DNA from: Rhexocercosporidium sp. MPI-PUGE-AT-0058
Lineage: Eukaryota > Ascomycota > Leotiomycetes > Helotiales
NCBI GenBank assembly: GCA_020746875.1
Contig: JAGTJL010000034.1
Coordinates: 186,001 to 250,000, forward strand
DNA length: 64,000 nucleotides
Reading direction: 5' to 3'
Shown here: positions 23,925 through 33,885 of the stretch, one piece after another
Layout of the letters: each line of letters begins with the position of its first letter
Position numbering within the stretch: the first letter of the stretch is position 1
Translations under genes and position numbers: made by a program
The notes under the pieces: generated by a model
What the model was told of the DNA's origin: nothing
Databases searched by the model: none
The model's input: the letters and a program-made list of their open reading frames with translations, nothing else

Positions 23925-24327
23925 TCTGATAGATGAGTGTTAGGTTGTTGGAGTATAAGTGGTAGGTATTTGAAGGATAAGCAATTAAAGCGAGTGGACG
24001 AAAAGGTAAAAGAAGAGAAGGGGAACGTTGTATTTTTATACTTCCCTCGTTCTCTTCACCGCAGCACTTGAACTTACATCACGTAAAATAGGACAAATGA
24101 AGCACGTTACAATTTGATTTAGCCGGAACAATACACGGACTGACGAATCGCAAGCGGGGGTGGCGTCGTGTCAGCTTACGGTACCATCGCCGGTTAGCTT
24201 TTGTATATATAGTATGCATGCAGTATATAATAGAGATACATGTGATCTGAAGTATGGATTGTATACGAGATGGCAAATCATAATTGCGCGGCTGAGCTAT
24301 ACTGAGAGTGCACTTGTGGTAATGCGG
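23925..24327. other. upstream region of the small secreted protein gene
   Basis: About 400 bp falling in GC content towards the next transposon. A TATATATAG stretch lies near 24204-24212. No ORF with coding features is seen. Confidence 0.45.
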
Positions 24328-24329
24328 TA

Positions 24330-25345
24330 ACGTCCCACCCCACCTTCCGCCCGCCTTTTACACCAAAAATCGCGATTTTGAGGTATTAATATTTGTACAG
24401 CTAATTAATAAAAAAGTTTTTTTTTTGTATTCGAACTTATTAGCTCTTATTAACTGACATTACAAATGCAAATGTAATTTGGATTATAAATTATTACGTA
24501 ATATTAGATTTAAGTTTTTAAATACGAAAAACACTAAAATTCACTTATTAATAACTTTCTTAATAATTAATATAAATTTATAAAACTTGACATTCGTAAA
24601 AATTATATATAAACCTTAAAGTTCTAATAATTTTACAGGGAATTGTACTACTAGTTGTATTTTAACTAAGTAATTAATTTGTGACGGTTTGACTTGAAAG
24701 AATTAATTAAAGAGCTAATTATTAGGTGCGGGAGAGCCCTTTTATATGTATAAGTCATGCGACGTAGCGCGGATGCAGTGAAGTCGCCACATAATTTCTC
24801 TTATACAAATTATTTGTATAATTGTCATGTGTTTATCATGTGAGGCTGTTCTCTTAATTGGTATATGTACCAAGTAGAGCGTATTCTGCCTTAAGGCCGA
24901 ATACTGTAGTCTTTTGACTCCGATGGTGTACTGGTGTGAGCTCTACTCTCAGCCACGTTACAATAATGCTTTATATTTTACTTAATTATAAAATTATTAT
25001 TAATAGAATTAACTTAAAACTTAGCAATCTCAAGATATTATATAAAATACACTTTATATACAAGTGTTAGGGTTTTACATTAATAGTTATAGAAGTTAAT
25101 TAGAAAATAAGAAAAAATCAAACTTATATTAAATTTGTATAAAAGAAGTTTCTTAGACCTTTAAATACTTATTTTGTAATATTACGTAATATAAATAAAC
25201 ATCCTTATATAATATAAATTTTTTAATAACAAATATTACAAATCTTTAGTTTGAGCTTATTTTATTAATAAATAATAAAGATATTAATTATTAAAAGTAA
25301 AGAGTTTTAGTGTAAAAGAGGTAAGGAAATAGTAAGGTAAGACGT
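24330..25345. mobile_element. non-autonomous element with Fot1/pogo-like inverted termini
   Basis: Left end ACGTCCCACCCCACC and right end (reverse complement) ACGTCTTACCTTACT are each flanked by TA (24328-24329 and 25346-25347). The inner part of the termini also matches (CTTTTACACC against CTTTTACACT). The ends match those of the element at 27166-28959, so the two belong together. The interior is about 1 kb of AT-rich, stop-saturated sequence without recognisable transposase, and a possible LTR lies inside it (24680-24962). TA duplication and terminus type fit the Tc1/mariner-pogo superfamily. Confidence 0.6.
24680..24962 (+). repeat. possible solo LTR
   Basis: The segment begins TGTGACGG and ends CCACGTTACA, resembling the TGTGAC...CGTTACA ends of the Gypsy LTRs further right, and holds a TATA-like TTATATGTATAAG. 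It is GC-richer than its surroundings. Flanking 5-mers (TAATT and ATAAT) do not match, so a clean target duplication is absent. Confidence 0.3.
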
Positions 25346-25347
25346 TA

Positions 25348-27163
25348 CGGTATAATAGCCGATTCATTTCCTGTATACTCGAGGACTCGTTTATAATCGA
25401 GGAAAGCAAGTGTCCCACGAAAGCGAGTGTCCCGCGCTACGTCAGAATTTATTAAGGTTATTAAATTTATTAATAGCTAGTACTTAAATTAAATAAACTT
25501 AATAATTAATTTCGTTAAGAAAACTAAATAATACGAAATCAGCCTAATAAGTAATTAAATTAATTGATTTATTATTAAACTTAGCATCTAACGACTCTTT
25601 AAAAGCACTTTAATCGTTGGCGTCAGGCTCAGAATCGACGTAATCTTTAATTATTTCAGAATAAGTATTTCTAAATTTAAACTTTACTTCTTAGCTTAGT
25701 TTTATTATCTTTGCTTATATTTTATCTTTATGAACCTGTATTAAAAGCTGTGGAAAAGCTTCTTTATTACATAAAGATTCTTCAAAGATTATAAGTTGCT
25801 TTTCGGAGTCGGCGAGATAATCGCTGTACCTTCGTAAGCTGCAGGAACTCGAAGGGGATCGCCGAGCTACACCGGTCCCTACGAGGTCATTGGAGCTGGC
25901 TAGCGTGGGAAATACTACTTCGTCGCAGGGGTAATAGATGTCAAAGCAAGCGGTGCTAATATAAACTTAAGTAAGGAAAAATGCTCAGAATTTGAAAACC
26001 CTATTGGACAGTTTCCCTTGTTATCAACGAACTCTCTAGAATTCTTGGCTATAACTATTGCCCCGATTACTAAAGTATATCTGCAGCTTAATGCTGTGGC
26101 AAGCCCAGAAGTAGAAGCGTAGCTTATCTTTCCAGACGGTTACCTAGCCGTCGCTACTTTAACTTCGGGCCTAGTCAGCCTTAGAGCAATCAACGAAATG
26201 AATGATCGTCCGATCATAGTCCTATCCAGATACCCTAGTAGCTGCATGAAGCACTAAGCATTCGCTAACCTCCCCTGTACGGAGGTACGGAAGTACAGCG
26301 GTAAAGTGTTGTACTTCGTTAAAGGGGCCGCAGGTCCCTGCTCTTGCTCCACAAACACTTGCCTTTAAGGAGTAATAACTTAATTTCGTAAGTCTAATAT
26401 AAGTACGTATTATTAAAGGCAAGTGTACGCTAATAAGAGTATCCCCTTGTTGCCCCTCTTATAATACTTAACCACTATACCTCTGTAGATAAAAATATTC
26501 ACAGACGGAGGTACATAGAAAAGGTAACAAGGACGTTAAGCGGTTGTCCGATCCGATGGGATCGAAGCTGCCAGATATGAGATAGTGGAATAATTTCGAA
26601 ACTGTGCAGAGTAGAGCGGGAGCACTTTCACTTGATTAATGAATATTGTCGTGTTAGTTACGTGGATCTCGTTGTTAGCAATTGCGAGAGCCTACCGCCG
26701 CGATGCGGTAAAGAATTGATTATTCGAAACATAACATGTTGTTGATACCGAAGCTGAGCTGCAATTAGGCAACCGTCCACTAGTCGATATGTCACCGTCC
26801 CAAGTGCCAGCCCTTAAGCGATGACGGCCTCTAGGATATCCCCTAAAGAATCCTTTTATCGTTCGTTCCTTCGCCGTATTTATTTTGCTTAAAGGAAATC
26901 CTTTAAACCGGCACAGAACGACTAGTTTATACCTTCGTTATTCCTATATCCCACTTGATAGCACTTACGTTTACTCTACTTTATCCTCCGTATTAAAGTC
27001 CGCTCGAATTACTACTATCAAAACAAGGCGATAAGACAGTACTTATTATATCCGCCTTTTATTAATCGTCACGAACTTAATTCAAATTATAAATCCTTTA
27101 ATTATCTTAGATCAAGCTATCCTTATTACACTTGCTTTCTACTTCTCTTTAGCTACCGTAATC
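25348..27163. other. degraded region between two DNA elements
   Basis: AT-rich DNA with a GC-normal island at about 25800-26850. The island includes a plus-strand frame (about 25878-26258) that reads through with only two stops and encodes SLEFLAITIAPITKVYLQLN and PDGYLAVATLTSGLVSLRA. I recognise no family. It is most likely a relic of an unknown gene or element that escaped heavy mutation. Confidence 0.4.
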
Positions 27164-27165
27164 TA

Positions 27166-28959
27166 ACGTCCCGCCCTACTATTCCGCCCACCCCCTTATT
27201 CCGCCTACCCTCGCTTAACTCACCGCCACTCTTACTTATTATCTTAAATAATGAGTTTCTCTTTTATTTTTTAATTAATTCTTTTTAAATTTGAAATACG
27301 TATTCTTTTTATTATAAAGCCTTAATATACCGAGTACGACGTTATATATACGTATATAAAGATTGTAAACGGCAAGTTATTACAGAAGGCATTACTTAAA
27401 TAAGATATTCCGGGGTTTATCTTATAAAGAAGCCGCTAGTTATTTATAAAAGTTACTTATTTTAGTAAAGAGTGGATTAATTAATTAAGTTTTAATTTAA
27501 GAATCTTTTAATTATAAAGTTACGTATATATAAATCCGGGTTTTTACGGAGCGTTTTCTAGCTTTTTAAAGAGATAATTTACTAATTCGAAAGCATTAGA
27601 ATTCCAGATTTTTAATACGGAATCGTATTTTAAAGACGAAGAAGTAGATATACGTTGATTTTATAAGTATTAATAGCGCTTATTCCGATATTATTAAGCG
27701 TTAATTTAAAAAAAATTAAAGATTCCGGCTATTAAAGCTATTCTAGCGAGTTATATAGACGAGATTAGTATTATAAAAGATTATAATTTAAATAGCTTTA
27801 TTATAAAGCAGGCTAAAAGCGTAAAATTCATAGAAAATAGTTTGACTCACGTATTTAAACGTTAATTATTAAGTATATTTTTATTACGGGGTTTTTTATA
27901 TAACTTTTTATAATTTACAAAAAGAAATTAATATAATAATAGTGATTTCCGTCTTAATTAAACGTATTTAAAGACTGGCACTTTATTACAACCGATAATA
28001 AGTAGACGACTAATAATATAGCTCTTGAATAGCTAGTAAAAGTGTTAATTTCTTAAACGGATTTACGTAATTATGTAATAAGATTCTTTATTTTAGACGA
28101 CTACAAATGCTATAAGATTACGGAATTCCTTTAGAAGTGCCTTAAAAATAATATATTTTAATTATATTTATTTATATATACGTTATACGTCTTATAATCC
28201 TTAGATTTAACGGTTTTCTTTACGCTAAAGCGTGCTTACCGAGAGGAATTATATAAGTTAAGTTCTTTAATCGATTACACGCTAATTAGCAAGCGTAATT
28301 TCTTTGCTATTAAAAAATACGCCGAGATATTATTATTTCTTTTAATATTAAATTTAAGTAAAGAGTTAATAGATTATAGCCAGTATCTCTGCGAAACCCT
28401 TAATAAGCTTATTATTACTAGAAAATAATAATATATCTACAGCCCCGATTCTTTAAGACTCTTAAAGAGAATAATAATATTACCTCCCGAGCTTTTTAGT
28501 ACTTTTATTTAATTATAAACTCTTAAAGCTGCGAAGGATTTTTATTTATAAATACGCATTTTAGTAAGCGAATTATATGATTAGTATTCGACGCAGCGTT
28601 TCCTTTTCAAGAAGATTATAAAAGGTTTTAATAAAAAAGATTACGAATTAAAGAAGGTAAATATAAGAATTAAAGAATTAGAAAAGCGGTTAAAGCAATT
28701 AAAGCTAAGGAAAAAGAAGAAAGTTTAAATTAGCTTAAATTTCAAGTTTGCGATAATACGTATTATTTAAGTAGCTTAAATTACGGCTGGAGATTATTAA
28801 CTTATATTTATAGAATTAGAATTAAAAGAAGATTTTGACTGTATAAAATATTATATAAAAGTTAACGTAAAATAGAATTATTAAGTATTAAATAAAAAGT
28901 GCTGATATTACGCGAGGTAGGCGGAATAAGAGGGTGGGCGGAATGGTAAGGTAGGACGT
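27166..28959 (+). mobile_element. Fot1/pogo-type DNA transposon, RIP-degraded
   Basis: Terminal inverted repeats of about 45 bp: left ACGTCCCGCCCTACTATTCC, right (reverse complement) ACGTCCTACCTTACCATTCC, both continuing CGCCCACC. Each end is flanked by TA (27164-27165 and 28960-28961). Length is 1.79 kb, the usual size for Fot1 relatives. On the plus strand near 28070-28260 a decayed transposase catalytic region is legible in one frame: FILDDYKCYK (the second catalytic Asp region, canonically ILDGH), then SLDLTVFFTLKRAYREE, equivalent to the QPLDV.VF.PLK..Y signature of the DDE_1 domain. In-frame TAG/TAA sit where Trp or Gln is conserved. The copy is dead. Confidence 0.8.
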
Positions 28960-28984
28960 TAGTCACAAATTTCTGCTTTCCTTA

Positions 28985-29868
28985 GAATACAAGGGTGGTC
29001 ACAAGGAACTGGCTCCACTTCTCTTGGAAGCATAGGCGCTCCAAGAACGCATACTATCTCCACGAATTATACATTTCTCTTTTGATGAGATGGTATGGGA
29101 ATGCAACTCTGGTACTGATTGTGAATGTGGCTTTGGACAAAGCTGTTCAGGCAGAGAGCTTTCAACGGGTCCCGTTGGCTTAATCATTTTTAAACACTTG
29201 TTTAGTAAGAGCCAGAATTTCGATTTGCACAACTCCGATGAAGCCGATAAGGTTAATTACGAAGAGGGATGTGGCCGCGATACTACAACCGAAACGAAGC
29301 TGCACCCTCTTGGTCATGGGCTTCGATTGAGCCCAGTGACAGGACTAGTTGGGACGAAACATTTACAAATTTGCCTGCTGTATACAACGTATTCAGCTTC
29401 GATAACTCCTCTTACGCAGCTCACGAGAAACTCTGAATTATCGGTCACTCTCTCCGCTCTCCTAACGAATCTTTTTCTTACGAAAACCTGGCTCCGGGAA
29501 ATCGAGTGTAAACCATTCTAGAAGCACCATTTATCAATGCGACCATAGTGATAGCACAAACCAGTCCAGAAGCGGCCCAGCCTCCGAACCCGGAAATCGC
29601 AGACTCCAAAGAGGGTATCGACTTTCAAGACGCAAAACGGCCTTAAGTAGACGATAAATCTGAAAAGGCAGCCCAATCTCCGAACCCAGAAATAACCGAC
29701 TCTGAAGAGACTAGTGGATTTAAAGACACAAAGCATCCTGAAGTAGACAATACATCTGAAACATCAAAGAATCCGGAGGTTTACGGCTATCAGTCAAATG
29801 GAAGAACACTCCCATTGATGGATGGTGAAAATTTTCTTGAAGGAACCAGGCAGGTAGTTATTATATAA
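28985..29868 (+). pseudogene. HET-domain (heterokaryon incompatibility) gene relic
   Basis: Frame 2 from 29030 reads EA, stop, ALQERILSPRIIHFSFDE then WECNSGTDCECG, which is the classic end of the HET domain (W-x-LQERLLSPR...FWEC...CECG). The stop TAG at 29033-29035 stands where Trp is conserved. After a frameshift, frame 1 carries YYNRNEAAPSWSWASI (29278-29328), the equally typical post-HET motif. Two further stops follow, then two 32-codon acidic repeats and a terminal stop at 29868. The N-terminal part of the HET domain is absent; the DNA transposon ends 24 bp upstream. HET proteins trigger cell death after fusion of unlike strains. This copy is non-functional. Confidence 0.8.
29569..29760 (+). 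repeat. tandem duplication of a 96-bp coding unit (2 copies)
   Basis: Units are 29569-29664 and 29665-29760, each exactly 32 codons in the same frame, encoding the pattern AAQ-PNPEI-DS-E...DF/GFKD followed by P-VDD/N-SE. A TAA in unit 1 occupies the place of GAA in unit 2. The repeat belongs to the C-terminal tail of the HET-domain relic. Confidence 0.75.
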
Positions 29869-30910
29869 TGTGTCATGTATGGCTAGTGTCTTGTATTCGA
29901 GTAAGACTTTTACCACACGTCTAAATTCTGCTTCATTTCCATCACCGGTCGTTCTCACCTTGAAAAGTCTCTGCTGTCTTTAAAGTCGGGAAGAAACACG
30001 CTGGCTAATCAAGGGCTTAGACAAAGAGATGACCCATGTGGTAGATGTTTTCACTACAGGCGATACGAGAATTAAAGAGTCTACTCGTTGCAAGGACCCA
30101 TGTTGACATAACAGCTGGGGTCTAGCCTTATTTCATGAAAATCTAAATATTCACATTCTTGCCTCTAAACATCAAAGTCTTGGAAGGACATTCTCCACTT
30201 GGACATCGAGCAGAAGAGTCAACGAGTATGAAAAACCTATTTGCAAGAGTGGAGTTGAGTGACAGTAGACATTGTTACTTTCACGATTGGCGCTCTAATT
30301 TAGCTACGCACCCATTATCATGGACAGCCGGCGGCGCCCTCTCTGGCTTTTTTCCATACACAATTTCACTTCATATCCGTTAGTAAGCTATGCTCACCTT
30401 GAGCAATAAACTTCCAACAGCCCGGAGAAATAGTTCCGGGAGAGTCTTGGTCGCAAGGGAGCCAAAATGGGATTATCTTCTTTATATCAAATAAATACTG
30501 ATGGTCACCCTAAAAGAGCGGTGTAATTTTTCAAAATGAGCTAAACAGATACTGTGACCCGAACGACGAAGCCCACCAGCTGCTTACGGATAAGTGATGC
30601 CAAGACAGTGCATCAACATATTATGTATGGGAAAGCATCTCCATCTGCTGCTGATGGGCGGATACTATGGTTAGGAATAGCCGTAGCAGATTTCATCTTA
30701 TCGTTTCGTGACACTTATCGGCCATAGACACGCTTTCCCTTAAGTCCTATTGAAGGAGGTTTCTATCTACGAGGAATACCAGCATATTATAAAAGAAGGT
30801 AGATAGGTTATATCCACATCATCATAGAAATATTGCTAGTAGGTTATGCCCTTGCATGTACAGTTATATGTGTGTATAGATGAGAGAGGGGAAAAAAGGG
30901 AAGAGACTGG
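29869..30910. other. intergenic region between HET relic and P450
   Basis: About 1 kb of moderate GC content. A 74-codon plus-strand open stretch (30159-30383) has no recognisable feature. It contains the 3' flank of the minus-strand P450. Confidence 0.5.
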
Positions 30911-32569
30911 TTACAGATCAGCGAGATCAGCTCCAATTTGGTTGAGAATAGCTGTGTGATCCTTGCTATAAGTATCACCATCTCTGGCAATCACTTTCCG
31001 CACCCAAGGACCACGAGGGTTAAATGAAGCTTTGAAAGGCAGCGCCCGCATAACCAGACCATAGGTGCATGCAATGGGGTCAACGGCGATAGGCTCGCCC
31101 GTCTCTTCAAATAGGCCAGCCTTGATGTCGAATGACCATAGCAGCTGGGCGACGACGATCCAGATGACATTACGGGCGAAATAACGCCCAGGGCAGGTCC
31201 GCCTTCCGTAGCCGAAGACAGCAGAGGGGAGGGTTTTAAGTGTCTTGCCATCTTCCTCAAGCCAGCGATCCGGTAAGAAATCGTCTGGGTATGGGCCGAA
31301 CAAGGCCTCTTCCCGGGAGATTGTCCATACATTAGGCACAATAACAGATCCCTTGGGAATAGTGTATCCATTATAGGTAGTCTCCTCCTTATTTAAATGA
31401 GGAACGCCCTCGGGGCCGACCGGCCGCCAACGGAACACCTCTTCGACAATGGCGGTGACGTAGGGCAGGTTGGGCTTATCATCTAGGATTGGGAGTCGGT
31501 CCTGTCCGACAAAGGCATCTAACTCCTCGCGTGCCTTGTCGACGAATACTTTGTCTTGTACGATGCAAGCCACCACAAACCAGATCAAGCTGTCTGTAGT
31601 GCCATCCAACGCGGCGTCGATCATGGTACCAAGCTCAAACGCTAGCTCGTCCATGGGCATGTCAAGGCCATCCCTTTCGACAGTCTTCTTGAGATGTTTT
31701 GAAATATTCCAGGCATCCGACTCTAGGCCCCGCCGAAAGTTTTCGTGGCGCAGATCGTACTTGGTCGTGTAGTGATTCTCAGCCTTTGCCTGCCAGGGGG
31801 CCAAGAAGCCGGGCAGATTATTAAGCACAGGGAACTGGTCCACAATGTGCGTGCCAACCTGGATAAACTGGGAGAACTCATCATTGAGTTTAACAACGGT
31901 GCGAAGCACCTGATCGTTATAGTCTTTGACACGGAAGCCATATAGCAACGTATGGATGATGCTAGCAACTGCGCGCTGAAAAGGCCCTTGAACATCAGCA
32001 CCAGCACCGCCCGCATTTTCTAGCAGGTCGTGCATCAATTGTTGTGATTCTAGAGTCTGGAAGGGGAGGTATGCGGTTGCCGGCGTCAAGTTCAACACTG
32101 AGACCTGTAACCTCTGATGTTGTCGGAATTGCTCGGTGTAATTCATCATGAGGATGTTGAGTCCTTTTAAGGCCAATTCCGTCGCCAACTGCAGTTGCCA
32201 GCCCGTATTAGCTCATCTTTGCACTGACAAGGTGGATTGGCAACGGGAAGCGTAGAGTCTTACAAAAAGACGAGGTCTGTCTGAAAATATAGCTCCACGC
32301 TTCGCCAGGAGGTCGTGGGCTACTTCAAACGTAGACAAAATTATGACGGGCTGTCCAAGCATATTGACGTGAACAATGGACCCATACTGCTTGCTCCATT
32401 CATGATACGTCCTCCAGCTGTAGGACTTAGGAGCTTGGTGGACATTGCCAATTATTGGCAATGGCTTGGGGCCAGGCGGCAGGGGCAAAGACGAAGTTGA
32501 TTTGCGCCGAGTGATAATATACATGCAAGTTAGCAGCCCGGCAATAGCTGCGCATGTTGCTAAATACAT
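30911..32569 (-). CDS. cytochrome P450 monooxygenase (microsomal, fungal secondary-metabolism type)
   Basis: Two exons, 32569-32264 and 32188-30911, separated by a 75-bp intron (GTAAGA donor, GCTAAT branch), give 527 residues. N-terminal anchor (TCAAIAGLLTCMYII) and proline hinge (LPLPPGPKPLPIIGN) indicate an ER-bound enzyme. I-helix stretch DAALDGTTDS, ExxR motif EEVFR, PDRWL, and haem loop FGYGRRTCPGRYF with Cys 434 are all intact, so it should be catalytically competent. Overall style is that of OrdA-like P450s that hydroxylate polyketide or terpenoid intermediates; family number cannot be assigned by eye. It diverges from the P450-terpene cyclase fusion gene 1.3 kb away, with only a small relic between, so it is the natural candidate for a tailoring enzyme of that product. 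Confidence 0.93.
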
Positions 32570-33040
32570 GATGATTAAAATTAGAAGAATATACCACTTC
32601 GTGACACTTCGTGGAACAGATGTAGATTGTCGACGATAGAAGTAGGTAAATTACCCTCAATGGGTTGGAGGGGAAGATTTTGACCTATTGTTTAAGTTAG
32701 GAAGCAGATCGTGGCAGCTGCCTCGTTAAGCCGATTCTGTCAGGAGTGCTTTATAACTCCCAGAACGACTTCTCGGCTGATCAATGGTGCAATATGAATG
32801 CGTCCTTAGCACATATCTAGTTAAAATGCGGCACAGGTTGCTGAACCCTCTCGGTCAGATTATAGCGCGGTCGTCGAACATCCACCTCATGATCCATTAT
32901 CACCTTACCCTCAGCTCAACACCATCGGTCCTTATGTTCTTCCATCCTCTTTCCTTTCTGTTTCATTCCCTTCTTCTTATAAACTCAAAAATCTTTCCAC
33001 CACTAATACTTAGCACAAAATACTTAACAGCCTAAACATA
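32570..33040. promoter_or_regulatory. upstream region of the P450 gene
   Basis: Left part of the divergent interval between the two terpenoid-locus genes. No clear TATA box or known operator is recognised. Open frames here are short and lack coding signature. Confidence 0.4.
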
Positions 33041-33235
33041 GCCCTGTCAAGCGTCCCCCGTCTTCTCTTCACTACCGTCTTGCTCTACCCTTCCTTCTCC
33101 CGCTTCACAACCGGCACCTATACCCCCACTTACCACGCCTATCAAACGGCACGCCTCGGAAGCGGCGACGTGCCTATCGCGTGCGGCGACGCGCTACTCG
33201 CCACGCTACTAACGGTGTGGACGACCCGCGTTTAA
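33041..33235 (+). pseudogene. relic of a small membrane-protein gene
   Basis: A 64-codon frame with strong C/G third-position bias, unlike its AT-richer surroundings. It begins ALSSVPRLLFTTVLLYPSF just after an acceptor-like ...TTAACAG/CATAG and contains GTYTPTYHAYQTARLGSGDV and ACGDALLATLLTVWT before TAA 33233-33235. The same frame stays coding-like past the stop to about 33315. It reads like part of a fungal multi-pass membrane protein interrupted by a stop. No start codon is visible and I cannot name the family. Confidence 0.4.
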
Positions 33236-33885
33236 GCTGCGGGGCTGGCGACGGCGCTTTCAGTCGTGCCTGTTACGCAAGGGCTACACGAGAGGGGGGT
33301 GCAGGGCGTGGTTTAGGAAGCTGGTAGGATTGAAATTGAATGTGGATGGAAGGTCTATGGGGTTTGTTAGCATGGAGATGGACGATGTATAGCAGCATTT
33401 AGGTTCTGTGTGATGGACATGAATTCTGGCGGCTAATTATGGCTTAAGCCACATTCATGTTGGGGCTGCCCTAAGACGCTAAAAGGTTTTCTGAATACGA
33501 CAAAGTGTAAACCATAGGCTACTTCGTATTATGGGTATATAATGTGCATTCGCAGTCTGTGCTCGATTCCAGAGGTTTCTACTTGCCAGGGCTACATACA
33601 GGGTTATTATCCAATGATAAAGGAATGTTAATCCTCCATATAGCCAATTCTCTGGATTTCATGGATTTATACACAGACTAGAATTTTACATATTCACCAC
33701 TGTTACTTTTCTTCCAACCGACCTTTTGTTTCATCGCATCCGCAATATTCTTTCCTGATGACAAGGTTTATCTTTCGTTCTCTTGCATTGAATTGAAGTC
33801 AATTAACGAAGAGCCCCTCTAATCTTTGAACCACTCCTTCTCTAATACAATAACACATTTCCCCCGCATTTGTTTTCAAACGACA
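33236..33885. promoter_or_regulatory. upstream region of the P450-terpene cyclase fusion gene
   Basis: About 650 bp. The last 60 bp upstream of ATG 33886 are pyrimidine/A-rich. An in-frame upstream Met at 33826 would only add 20 unremarkable residues. No specific operator was recognised. Confidence 0.4.
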
